DNA from: Agapanthus africanus
Lineage: Eukaryota > Streptophyta > Magnoliopsida > Asparagales > Amaryllidaceae
Direction: 5' to 3'
DNA: 64,000 bases
Assembly (NCBI GenBank): GCA_030015575.1
Contig: JASDDO010000018.1
Location: 231,989,138-232,053,137 of the forward strand
A program made the position numbers and the translations under genes. The notes beneath the pieces were generated by a model. That model did not search any database. It was not told the origin of the DNA and saw nothing but the letters and a program-made list of their open reading frames with translations. Of this stretch, positions 46,826 through 58,956 are shown piece by piece. Each line of letters begins with the position of its first letter. Within the stretch, counting starts at the first letter, position 1.

Positions 46826-47480
46826 ATGACTGAGTTATACTGTATTGACTGGCAAAGTTTTGTCCAGATGTCCATTACCTATGACAAGCTGGACCACCTC
46901 ATTACTACACATAGCCCCTGCCTTCCCAGGTCCAGTTTCTACCGTCGTGGAAATTAATATCCGTAACACAAGGGAAAAAGACTGTGTGAATGCCAAGTGC
47001 CTCGTGTTGGCCTCAGTTGATGGTGTATACCAGAGGCAGCACGAGAAGATGGACTTAGTTTCTATCTTCCTCCATAACAATGTTTTATATGTAGAGCAAC
47101 CTCATATCGCAAGATAAGAGACCTCGAAAGAATTACTTCAAGCAAGGTTGGCTGTCGGGTCATCTGTAGGGGACCACGTCCCTACAATGATTAGCTATAT
47201 TAAAAAGCTCACGGACCTTGAGACCACGTTGGAGAACGAGTCATATGCTGACTTGATTCTACAGTCCCTACCTCCTACTTACGCCTAGGGGAAGAAAGTT
47301 ATACTTCCTGTTGAGGGCACCCTTAAGGAAACTAGGGAGACACCCGCTCTACTTATTGGGAAATCTTCCTCTTCTGGATCTAAGGCGGATGCCAAGGGTT
47401 AGAAGAAGAAGACCTTCACAAAGCCGATAGACGGTGTCAGTAAGGTAGATGGAAAGGGTAGGGAAAAGTTTCGGGGTTAA
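46826..47480 (+). pseudogene. Copia gag (UBN2-type), element D
   Basis: Recognisable through several frames: SFVQMSITYDKLDHLI, DCVNAKCLVLASV, QRQHEKMD, then ARLAVGSSVGDHV and DLILQSLPPTYA. This is the standard Angela/BARE gag order (capsid-like UBN2 domain). The frame changes after RGN (about 46957), and there are stops at about 47114 (IAR) and 47286. A Lys-rich tail follows (KKKTFTKP). No intact CCHC zinc knuckle is visible downstream. The host element can no longer make gag. Confidence 0.75.
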
Positions 47481-47559
47481 CAGCAGGGAAGGAGAGATGT
47501 TCCTATTATCATGGGAAGGGCATTAGCAGAAGGGATACAGGGCTTGGAAAGCCAGAATC

Positions 47560-47840
47560 CAGGATCCGAAGCATGTTGTGGCTTCGGCTTCGGGTGTGTT
47601 TATGATTGAAAACAATCTATCAATTTACTCTACTTCCTGGGTACAAGATACCGTATCAGGTCTCATATCTGTAATTCATTACAGGCTTTGAGAAACCGTA
47701 GAGTTATCAGGGCAGGTGATATGACTCTCAAGGTTGCTAACGGAATGAGCATGGACGCTGTATCCGTAGGGTATATCACCTAGAATTGACAAGTGGGCAG
47801 ATATTAATTCTACAAAACTGTTTGTGTGTACCAAGTCTAG
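47560..47840 (+). pseudogene. Copia protease remnant, element D
   Basis: GVFMIENNLSIYSTSWVQDT followed by VSG corresponds to VLVIENCFS and WVLDTGSG of element A. The active site reads DTV instead of DTG, and Leu before it is Gln. Several stops follow. The frame is split by LARD F at 47841. Confidence 0.7.
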
Positions 47841-50429
47841 TGTCACGACCCGAAGGTACGGAACGTGACCGGCACTTAAATTACGAATCGTCTAAAGGCG
47901 TAACGTAATCAGAGCAAGCCGAAGCCCAGAAATCTAAACAATATAAAAGAAGAAGTGTAGGAAAACAAGTTTAAAAGCAACATCAAATTTTTCAAAAATT
48001 TCGGCAGATTCTCCTTTATAAAAACTGCCCCAAACAGGTACAAAAAAGAAATATACATAAGCAATAAAAAAAAGGCATCCCCAAGCAGGAGCTAGCTCTT
48101 CACCAATTGGCGGTCACAACCACGCAAGCAATATAATATACAACACTGAAGGGCGAGGCTCAAAACTCAAAAGAAAACCAAATCCACCAGAAAATCATAA
48201 TAATACAACCGCGACTCTAAGGTCGAAATAAAAACAGCTGGTCTTCTAAATCTACCAATAATACAAGTCTGGTTGATGGAGCTTAATAGATACAAATGAA
48301 ATAATAAAGTACAACAGTTGTCCCGATACAAGTGAACCAACCTTCCAAGCAATCACCCTGAATGAAGTGTTGTGCCAGCAAGCCGCCAAGGAAACCTATA
48401 CATCTAAACCTGTAAGAAAATTTGGCACAACGGGGGTGAGTTGCCAACTCGTCAGTAGAAGACATCTGCGAGTAGAAATCGCATGCACGACGATCTCGTA
48501 GGTCATAATAATATGCTTAATATAACACTAGTCATCTAGTAGTGGCAGGGTAATAATCTATGCGTAAGTGAAATACTCAGTGCTCGTGTCAGTGTCACTA
48601 AACAGTAACGATTCATATATCTGAAGTATGAATGCATCTTGAATGATAAAATCAATCACGAAAATCTGAATAATCTGATATAAGAAAAACATCAATAAAT
48701 CTCAAATAATAAAACTGAAACATCATCAAAGAAATCTCAATATCTCAAGTCTCAATATCTCAATGTCTCAGTATCTCAATGTCTCAACATCTCGGACTCC
48801 GTCAGTCCAGATCGGCGTATATCATCAAATCCCACGACAACGGTCGGTATCCTTCGGATATCCGCCGTGCCAGACATCACCGGTAGGTAGTCTTCCCCTG
48901 CCAGGCTCATCGTCTACAACTCGAGTTTCTTGCCCCGAGGTACCTTACCGGGCCTACCATGTACCCGAAACAGTTCATCCTACTAATCGAATCGGGTCTC
49001 GAAATCCAACAGCAATCATGAAAACTCATGATGGACGACACATACATCACGAGAAAACCGCAACTTGCATTTTAAATAGAGAGAGAGAGAAGTTATTATA
49101 AATTCTTGCTGCTTCCCCCCAAATCCAGAAATCTCATAGAAATCCAAAATCCCAAAATCATGAGTAAGTTAACAATGAGTATCGGCATAAGCCCCACAAT
49201 ACTGCATGATAATATGAATATATGAATGCATGAACTGTCTAAGTAATAAATGCAATGTCTAAACTAGCACATGAGAGTAATCACACAATGTTATATTAGA
49301 CTAGCATTTAGCTGATTATATCAATAAAAGATAATATGTTCTAAAGTGTACGTGACATTGCAATTACCGATAATGATGTGTGTGAGCCGGCAAATAAGTG
49401 TACGTGGAACTTGCGCATCATCGGTAATGGTGCTGGTGTCCTAACAGGCAAAGTTTAATATTAGCTAAAGAAACATATGTATGAAAATGCAATGCGATGA
49501 ATACAACATGAATATAACGATGAATGTGTAGTAAACGCACAACTAGAGAATACATACTAATTACGAGTCATACAGTTTGTTGTTTGAAAAAGCATGAATC
49601 GTAGTTTTTTTTATAGAAAATTAGGGGCTACGGGGTTTTTAAGAAAAGATATGTCCTTTGAAAAATCCGTAGTATCTCTCAGGCTGTCATTTAAAAATGC
49701 GTACTATTCGTTAGTTTTGAAAATAAGTATGACTCGAGCCTAAACTAAGATCTACCTAACCAACTAAGGAACTAACTAAAGACACTAGTCGAAAGGTAAG
49801 AAGAATCCTCCAAAAGTCTGAGTCGATATCTCTAGTAGTCGGCTATCCAGCCTCAATAGTATCACGTACATAGTACGATTTTCTCGAGTCAAGAGTGCGG
49901 ATCAATCATCACATCTATATCTCGTATGGTAAAATCCATCGTACGTCATCCCAAAATCGTGGTACGGGTCAACTATCACATATATACATCATCGTTCGTA
50001 TAGTATTATCATCAAACAATATCATGATCAAGAGTACATCCTAATATCATCAAACATATATCATCATCTGTGTAAATATACATCGTCAAATGATCCACTA
50101 AAATATCATGTCGTATATCATATCGTGATTAAGTCACATATTACAATTCGGGTTATATTCTAGTGTCTCGTACATTTCAATGTCATTATCACCAATTATC
50201 GTTTATGTATAAATATACATTTTCTCATTTCCCAACGATCCGCTAATATCACAATACATCTCATATCATAACTCGATCGTAAATCTAATATATTACGGCA
50301 TCTTGCCCAGTCATACCGACTCATCCTAAGGTATCATATAACATCCTCATATGACGTGTATATTTTATATATATATATATATACATACATATATACATAC
50401 ATACATATACATATAGAAACCTACACACA

Positions 50430-50473
<44 letters not shown>

Positions 50474-52521
50474 CACCAAGTCAAGTGTATGTGTGTGTGC
50501 GTGTGTGTGTCTATATGAAACCTACGAGTTCCTTCCAAGGCAATAATCCTCTGGTTAAGTCTTTCTAAATCAGTCTAATCCAACTTAAGTCGTCAATAGT
50601 ACCCTACTCGCCAAGAATCTAAGGTCACGTTCGACTTCCTAATAATAGTACGTAATATCCTTATTCTACGTTTGCGGGGGTGCTATACGCCATCCACCCG
50701 ACTTCCCCGTAGATGTACATCTACTCACCTGGTCCTTGTCTGCCGAAGTCGATGCCGCCATCCTCTTCTTCATCGTCCGAAGTCCACGTGAGGGGTACCT
50801 ATACACAAACATAAATAATATCATAAACTTAAATCACGGACAAAACCAAAACAGCGCACGAAACGCGCATAGGTTAAAACTTATGACCCTTTCATGCAAA
50901 ATGACCAAATAACCATCGACATCGGTGTACAAACGCCGATTGATCGAGATAAACACAAATGTACAAATCGTAGTTCCAAAACACACTAATTATAATATAC
51001 AATAGATTGCAACTCATCGAAAACTCAAAATAAATCAAATCGGTTTATTTCCGAAAACCTAGAAAGCGTCAATTAACCGTTTCACTTCAAAACTTGATGT
51101 TTAAACGAAACTAATGGCCATAATATTCACCAAATATCATAACTAGGATATATAAACCATTACCAAAATTTTATCACCCCAATTTATATAAATCTTAAAA
51201 ATTTAGTTTGCAAATTTATCCAATTTTAACACTTTTAAAGTAAAAATACACAAATCAGTAACTAGACTAAGTTTGGCATGATCTAAGGTGTTAAACTACC
51301 AATTATAATGTTAATTATGGGATGAAAACCCTAATTAAATTTTAATCTCAATTATATATTTAAATTCTAAAAATCTAGTTTGCTAAAAAAATCTTAATTT
51401 GAGCAATTTAAATGTAACGATTAACAAATTAACTTCTAGATTAGGTTTGGCATTAACTAAAATATTAAACTACACCTTGAAACCCTTTTCAAATGATACA
51501 AACCCTAACTTAAACTCAATTCCCTTTTCTTGAATTTTCATTTTGAAATTAAGTTTATAATAATATCTAATTAAAACTAGATTTAAATATACAATTAACA
51601 AGTAACAAATTTGGATGAAGGTTTATACCTCAAGGTCAAGAGATCAAACATGAAAATCATAGCCTCCAAAGTGCCAACTTTCCTCTAAAATCCATACTAG
51701 ATAGGCCAAAGAATAATGGGTAGAGATTGGATTTGGAATTTGTGAGGTTTTTGTTTAGATTTTTGGGTGAAATTTTGAAGATTTTTGAAGTGAGAATGAG
51801 AAGTGAAAATGGGAGAGGGGGCTATTCTAGGTCTTACCAACATGAGTAGGGTTTTGTGTGAGTGTGTGAAAGAAAGAGAGAGAGAGAGGAGTGTGCTGTG
51901 TTGTGTAGAAGTGTGTAGAAAATGGCTTAAATTAATACATCATTTTTTTGGCTTTATCATTTAACTTTAAAAGTGGACAAAGAAGTGAGGAATTGGGGAC
52001 ATGGGCAGCTCAAGGCTCGGCCAGGGTGTGTGTGTGAATATGTAGAAAATTTTAATTTTAATTTTTGTGAAGAAACCCCCCCCCCCCCCCCATTATTACA
52101 TAAATTAAGTCTTTTCATTTATTATTTTGGTTTTATTTATTTTCTTAACTAAACCTAGAATTCTCTAGAAATTTGAAGAAAAATAAAGAAGTGAAAAGCA
52201 TGGTACAAACTTAATTCTAATATGTCATGGCTCACTTTTGTAAAATTAACGTATTGCAATTTGTAATTTGCACGAATTTAATGTATAATTAAGAGCTTAT
52301 ATTAATATTAGAAATAATTAATTAAGGAAAAATATTAAAGTCAACTAATAATTTAAAGTGACTAAATAAATACCAAATACTAGAAATTACATAGTTAAAA
52401 TAGGCGTATTTAAATCTATATTGAAAAATAATTATAGTTAAGTTTTGCAGAAAATACGGTTTATTTTACCGATTATCAGAAATTTCACCTAAAGGACTTT
52501 ATTTATTTTTAAAATGTTACA
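47841..52521 (-). repeat. Element F, 3' LTR
   Basis: 4681 bp, non-coding. It contains a TCTCAATA-type short tandem array (about 48737-48796), the shared hairpin (49363-49428, slightly decayed), TA-rich microsatellites (50356-50510) and a run of 16 C at 52076-52091, which is 7 C in the other LTR. The ORF at 50356-50568 is microsatellite. Confidence 0.88.
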
Positions 52522-52536
52522 GTCTTCCCCCCTTAA
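52522..52536 (-). other. Element F polypurine tract
   Basis: Minus strand TTAAGGGGGGAAGAC directly before TGTAACA of the 3' LTR. Confidence 0.85.
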
Positions 52537-52960
52537 ACAAATTCGGTCCCCGAATTTAAATTAAAACTCCGCCCAAATACTAAAACATTTAGCAAAACAC
52601 CCAAATCGTCGGGGCTCCGAAATCATCAATAAATAAAACACATCCTAGCGTAATGCATGCGTATGAAAAACATGTACATAACTAAAAATCAAAACTCCGT
52701 CAAGTATCTCGCAATCATCAGTCATGGTAAAGATACTGATGTCAAAGTCCAATACGAAAATCGACATGATATATATCAAAACAATAACTTGTATATAGTA
52801 TACATCATCGTAAAATCGTCCAAACATCTGAATAGAGAAGCATGCAAAAACACCTAGGTACTGGTCTTAGAACAGTCCTGTTCGATTATTTAACTAAATA
52901 GTAAATATCATAAAAACGTACTGCTCAAAATAAAATCAATCTCAAATACAGTATACAAGG
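52537..52960. other. Element F internal, 3' part: nothing recognised
   Basis: AT-rich. The start (AAATTCGGTCCCCGAATTTA) matches the sequence just upstream of the tract in C (about 39490-39505, AATTTGGGGACCGAAATTTC). No coding signal. Confidence 0.5.
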
Positions 52961-53345
52961 TACCACGTGTGTCCGGTGTGCACGGAAATCGAAATCAATA
53001 CAGATGCCGCAATACGCACAGAAACAAAACTGAGTGCAACGGGTGTGCACCAAAAACATCTGTCAAGTACAACGAGCGTGCACGACAACAATATCAGGTG
53101 CATCTAGTCTGCACAAATCCCGATTTAGTGCATCTGGTGTGCACAAAATCGCATCAAGTGCGCCAAGTGTGCGCAAGAATCTATATCAAGTGCACATGGT
53201 GCACGAAAACATATACCGAATATCCAAAATCATGTGCAACACATATACACGATATCAACTCAGTATCTCAAAATGTATAAAATCAAAATCAAGTGCAATG
53301 GGTATGCACAAAACGAACATCAATACATTTGATGCATGGAACACG
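52961..53345. repeat. Minisatellite in LARD F, about 30-33 bp unit
   Basis: Around ten degenerate units built on AAGTGCA...GGTGTGCACAAAA (for example near 53036, 53098, 53128 and 53187, with an outlier near 53291). ORFs at 52969-53280 and 53034-53372 read through it with repeated Val-His-Lys/Ser words and are artefacts of the repeat. Confidence 0.8.
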
Positions 53346-53639
53346 AATCGAGTGAAAAGAATTAGTACATAGGAAAACCAATCATAAAACGAAACCCTCA
53401 AAATACTAAAATCCAAAAAACGGAAATGTGAAATTCAAATCACCAAATCGCGATTCGTAACACCGACGTCAATGTGCTTCTCTTTCCTCTGGTGTCGACT
53501 GATTCGAACTCGTCTATTCGTAGCTGTAAGAACGGCGCTACAAACGGCTATACTCATATCTAAAGTCTCATCCCATCACAAGATATCCGGACTACGTTAA
53601 ACTTTTCGATCGATTCATCAAAGCCCCATAATTCTCCGA

Positions 53640-53930
53640 GAGCTCAACACTCAAGTACAGTTTAAAAATAACCATTACATGCCCCAGCATCTGCGGACCA
53701 GCCGTAGAAGGGAAAACCCAAGCCTCAATAATGGCACCATGGAACGGCTTCAAACCCTAAGGTTCACCAACGTTCTCATGGTCATTATGTCGAGTTAGGG
53801 TTTCATTCTTCTAGAGGGTCCATAGAAATACCTGCATGTTCTTTCGAATACTTTAAACTTGGAAAAATGGGTTTCTGACATTCGTTCGAACCTTTTAACT
53901 TCGTCTGGATGACATGTGAATACTCTTCGT
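53640..53930 (-). other. Copia-leader-like block inside gypsy LARD F
   Basis: Homologous to element A leader 12625-12930 on the same sense strand. Shared words in order: CCAGCCGTAGAAGGG, GCCTCA, AAGGTTCA, GTCGAGTTA, CTTCTAGAGGGTCCA and TTCGTTCGAAC. It occupies the place where gag should be. Confidence 0.7.
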
Positions 53931-53959
53931 CCGCACGCTAAACAATGCTTCAATCCTCC

Positions 53960-54232
53960 AGAATAGACAATACTCTAACGGTCATCGCATTCGAGCCGCA
54001 GCTCCCTCTGCCCATGCGACCGTGGTAACAGAAACCACCATCCGATATCGACGAAGATAGATCAAAGGAACGAATAGAATACGTTGCAAAGAAATGTATA
54101 TCCTAAGGCTTCTTAAGCAGAGTAGCGTATCGTAAGTATGCCGCGGATCATACCCACGGTATGTCACTCTACCTAAGTCACCTACTCCATCAACCAAGGT
54201 CAACCTAGACTTAGACAAGGGTTAAACCTAGT
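53960..54232 (-). pseudogene. Gypsy leader and gag-start remnant in F
   Basis: Minus strand after the primer site follows the leaders of I and C (GATGGAGTAGGTGACTTA, CTTAGGATAT). It reaches a region like their gag start (ATGGGCAGAGGGAGCTGCGG, near 54018). The gag frame closes almost at once, and the copia-like block follows. Confidence 0.6.
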
Positions 54233-54244
54233 GCTCTGATACCA
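54233..54244 (-). other. Element F primer-binding site
   Basis: Minus strand TGGTATCAGAGC, just inside the 5' LTR. Confidence 0.88.
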
Positions 54245-54248
54245 ACTT

Positions 54249-57200
54249 TGTCACAACCCGAAGGTACGGAACGTGACCGGCACTTAAATTACGAAACGTC
54301 TAAAGGCGTAACATAATCTAAGCAAGCCGAAGCCCAGAAATCTAAACCATATAAAAGAAGAAGTGTAGGAAAACAATTTTAAAAGCAACATCAAATTTTT
54401 CAAAAATTTCGGCAGAGTCTCCTTTGTAAAAACTGGACCAAAACAGGTACAAACTAGAAATATACATAAGCAATAAAAAAAAGACATCTCCAAGCAGGAG
54501 CTAGCTCTTCGCCAATTGGCGTTCACAACCACGCAAGCAATATTATATACAACGCCGAAGGGCGAGGCTCAAAACTCAAAAGAAAGCCAAATCCACCAGA
54601 AAATCATAATAGTACAAGCGCGACTCTGAGGTCGAAATAAAAACAACTGGTCTTCTAAATCTACCAATAATACAAGTTTGGTTGATGGAGCTTACTAGAT
54701 ACAAATGAAATAATAAAGTACAACGGCGGTCCCGATACAAGTGAACCAACCTACCAAGCAATCACCCTGAATGAAGTGTTGTGCCAGCAAGCCGCCAAGG
54801 AAACCTATACATCTAAACCTGTAAGAAAATTTGGCACAGCAGGGTTGAGTTACCAACTCGTGAGTAGAAGACATCTACGAGTAGAAATCGCATCCACGAC
54901 GATCTCCTAGGTCATAATAATATACTTAATATAAGTCATCTAGTAGTGGTAGGGTAATAATCTATGCGTAAGTGATATACTCAATGCTCGTGTCAGTGTC
55001 ACTAAACAGAAATGAATCATATATCTGAAGTATGAATGCATCATGAATGATAAAATCTATCACGAAAATCTGAATAATCTGATATAAGAAAACATCAATA
55101 ATTCTCATATAATAAAACTGAAACATCATCAGTGAAATCGACAGAAATCCGTGTCCAGCATTGACACAATATCTCAATATCTCAAGTCTCAATATCTCAG
55201 TATCTCAATGTCTCAGCATCGCAGGCTCCGTCCGTCCGGATCGGCCTGTATCATCAAATCTCACGACAACGGTCGGTATCCTCCGGATAGCCGCCGCGCC
55301 AGACATCACCGGTAGGTAGTCTTCCCCTGCCAGGCTCATCGTCTACAACTCGAGCTTCTTGCCCCGAGGTACCTTACCGGGCCCATCATGTACCCGAAAC
55401 GGTTCATCCTACTCTTCAAATCGGTTCTCGAAATCCAACAGCAATCATGAAAACTCATGGTGGATGATACATACATCACGAGAAAACCGCAACTTGCATT
55501 TTAAATAGAGAGAGAGAGAGAGAGAAGTTATTATAAATTCTTGCAGCATTCCCCCAAATCCAGAAATCTCATAGAAATCCAAAATCCCAAAATCATAAGT
55601 AAGTAAATAATGAGTATCGGCATAAGCCCCACAATACTGCATGATAATATGAATATGTGAATGCATGAAGTGTCTAAGTTATAAATGCAATGTCTAAACT
55701 AGCACATGAGAGTAATCACACAATATTATATTAGACTAGCATTTAGCTGATTATATCAATAAAAGATAATATGTTTTAAAGTGTCGTGACATGCAAATTA
55801 CCGATGATGATGTGTGTGAGCCGGCAAATAAGTGTACGTGGAACATGCGCATCATCGGTAATAGTGCTGGTGTTCTTACAGGCAAAGTTTCATATTAGCT
55901 AAAGAAACATATATATGAACATGCAATGCAATGAATACAACGTGAATATAACGGTTAATGTGTAGTAAACGCACAACTAGAGAATATATACTAATGACGA
56001 GTGATACAGTTTGTTGTTTGAAAAAGCACGAATCGTGGTTTTATTTTTAGAAAATTAGGGGCTACGGGGTTTTTAAGAAACGATATGTCCTTCGAAAAAT
56101 TCGTAGTATCCCTCAGGCTACCATTTAAAAATGCGCACGATTCATTAGTTTTGAAAATAAGTATGACTCAAGCCTAAACTAAGATCTACCTAACGAACTA
56201 AGGAACTAACTAAAAACACTAGTCGAATGGTAAGAAGAATCCTCCTAAAGTCTGAGTCGATATATCTAGTAGTCGGCGATCCAGCCTCAATTGCGTCACG
56301 TACATAGTATGACTTCGTCAAGTTAAGAGTGCAGATCAATCATCACATATATATCTCGTACGGTAAAATCCATCGTACGGCATCCCAAAATCTGGGTACG
56401 GGTCAACTGTCACATATATACATCATCGTTCGTATAGTATTATCATCAAACAATATCATGATCAAGCGTACTGTACTATAATCGTATACATCCCATTATC
56501 ATCAAACATATATCATCGTCTGTGTAAATATACATCATCAAATGATCCACTAAAATATCATGTCATATATCATATCGTGATTAAGTCACATATTACAATT
56601 CGGGTTCTATTCTAGAGTCTCGTACATTTCAATGTCATTATTACCTATTATCGTTTATGTATAAATATACATTTTCTCATTTCCCAACGATCCGCTAATA
56701 TCACAATACATCTCATATCATAACTCGATCGTAAATCTAATATATTACGGCATCTTGCCCAGTCATACCGACTCATCCCAAGGTACCATATAACATCCTC
56801 ATATCACGTGTATATGTTATATATAAATATATATATATATATACACATATAGAAACCTACACACATTCATATATATATATATATATATATACATATACAC
56901 CAAGTCAAGTATATGTGTGTGTGCGTGTATGTGTGTCTACATGAAACCTACGAGTTCCTTCCAAGGCAATCATTCTCTGGTTAAGTCTTTCTAAATCAGT
57001 CTAATCCAACATAAATCTTCAATAGTACCCTACTCGCCAAGAATTTAAGGTCACGTCCAACTTCCTAATAATAGTACAAAATATTCTTATCCTAAGTTTG
57101 CGGGGGTGCTATACGCCATCCACCCAACTTCCCCCGTAGATATACATCTACTCACCTGGTCCTTGTCTGCCGAAGTCAATGCCGCCATCCTCTTCTTCAT

Positions 57201-58956
57201 CGTCCGAAGTCCACGTGAGTGGTACCTATATGCAAACATATATAATATCGTAAACCGAAATCGCGGACAAAACCAAAACAGCGCACGAAACGCGCATAAG
57301 TTAAAACGTATGACCCGCTCATGCAAAATGACCAAATAACCCTCAACATCGGTGTACAAACGCTGATTGATCGAGATAAACATAAATGTACAAATAGTAG
57401 TTCCAAAACTCACTAATTATAATATACAATAGATTGCAACTCATCGAAAACTCAAATAAATCAAATCGGTTTATTTCCGAAAACCTAGAAAGCGTCAATT
57501 AACCGTTTCACTTCAAAACTTGATGTTTAAATGAAACTAATGGCCATAATATTCACCATATATCATAACTAGGATATATAAACCATTACCAAAATTTTAT
57601 CACCCCAATTTATATAAATCTTAAAAATTTAGTTTCCAAATTTGTCCAATTTTAACACTTTTAAAGTAAAAATACCCAAATCAATAACTAGACTAAGTTT
57701 GGCATGATCTAAGATGTTAAACTACCAATTATAATGTTAATTATGTGATGAAAAGCCTAATTAAATTTTAATCTCAATTATATAATTAAATTCTAAAAAC
57801 CTAGTTTGCTAAAAAAAATCTTAATTTGAGCAACTTAAATGTAATAATTAACAAATTAACTTCTAGATTAGGTTTGGCATTACCTAAAATATTAAACTAC
57901 ACCTTGAAACCCTTTTCAAATGATACAAACCCTAACTTAAACTCAAATCCCTTTTCTTGAATTTTCATTTTGAAATTAAGTTTATAATAATATCTAATTA
58001 AAACTAGATTTAAACAAACAATTAACAAGTAACAAATTTGGTTGAAGCTTTATACCTCAAGATCAAGAGATCAAACATGAAAATCATAGCCTCCAAAGTG
58101 CCAACTTTCCTCCAAAATCCATACCAGATAGGCCAAAGAATAATGGGTAGAGATTGGATTTGGAATTTGTGAGGTTTTTGTTTTGATTTTTGGATGAAAT
58201 TTTGAATATTTTTGAAGTGAGAATGAGAAGTGAAAATGGGAGAGGGGGCTATTTTAGGTCTCGGCCAACATGAGTGGCGTTTTGTGTGAGTGTGTGAAAG
58301 AAAGAGAGAGAGGGGAGTGTGTAGTGTTGTGTAGAAGTGTGTAGAAAATGGCTTAAATTAATACATCTTTTTTTTTGCTTTATCGTTTAATTTTAAAAGT
58401 GGACAAAGAAGTGAGGAATTGGGGACATGGGCAGCTCAAGGCTCGGCCAGGGGGTGTGTGTGGATATGTAGAAAATTTTTATTTTTATTTTTGTGAAGAA
58501 ACCCCCCCATTATTACATATATTAAGTCTTTTCATTTATTATTTTCGTTTTCTTTATTTTCTTAACTAAACCTAGAATTCTCTAGAAATTTGAAGAAAAA
58601 TCAAGAAGAGAAAAGTATGCTACAAACTTAATTCTAATATGTCATGGCTCACTTTTGTAAAATTAACCCAATGCAATTTGTAATTTGCACCAATTTAATG
58701 TATAATTAAAAGCTTATATTAATATTAGAAATAATTAATTAAGGAAAAATATTTAAATAAACTAATAATTTATAAGTCACTAAATAAATACCGAATTCTA
58801 GCAATTACATAGTTAAAATAGGCGTATTTATATTTATATTGGAAAATAATTATAGTTAAGTTTTACGGAAAATACGGTTTGTTTTACCGATTATCAGAAA
58901 TTTCACCTAAACGACTTTATTTACCTAATTATTTATTTATTTTTTAAAATGTTACA
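54249..58956 (-). repeat. Element F, 5' LTR
   Basis: 4708 bp, pair of 47841-52521. It holds the hairpin at 55797-55862, a TCTCAATA-type array (55162-55218) and TA/GT microsatellites (56815-56935). Non-coding. Confidence 0.88.
55797..55862 (-). other. LTR stem-loop, F copy
   Basis: ATTACCGATGATG (55797-55809) pairs perfectly with CATCATCGGTAAT (55850-55862). The sense loop begins CGCATGTTCCACGTACAC, and GCATGTCACGAC follows. Same plan as in G and C with unrelated arms. Confidence 0.75.

Larger units (their letters stand above)
47841..58956 (-). mobile_element. Non-autonomous Ty3/gypsy LARD-like element F with giant LTRs
   Basis: Minus-strand element of 11.1 kb: LTRs of 4681 bp (47841-52521) and 4708 bp (54249-58956) around only 1727 bp of internal DNA. 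Primer site (54233-54244) and polypurine tract (52522-52536) are present. No protease, RT or integrase. LTR ends (TGTAACATTTT...GGTCGTGACA type) and leader match gypsy C and I, so it probably used chromovirus proteins. The LTRs differ by roughly 6 percent in a sampled 200-bp stretch. It splits pol of D. Flanks TCTAG and TCAGA are at best an eroded target duplication. Confidence 0.88.

Noticed and set aside
47831..47840. Clear target-site duplication for F
   Set aside because: Flanks TCTAG and TCAGA agree only if a base is deleted, so no firm duplication is claimed.
50356..50568. 70-codon frame rich in Tyr/Ile/Thr
   Set aside because: It is a TA/TACA microsatellite in LTR F.
52961..53345. Possible CRISPR-like regular repeat
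   Set aside because: Units are degenerate and adjoining, without unique spacers of constant size, and the context is a plant retroelement.
52969..53372. Two overlapping ORFs of 103 and 112 codons
   Set aside because: Read-through of the F minisatellite; the repeated residues mirror the DNA unit.
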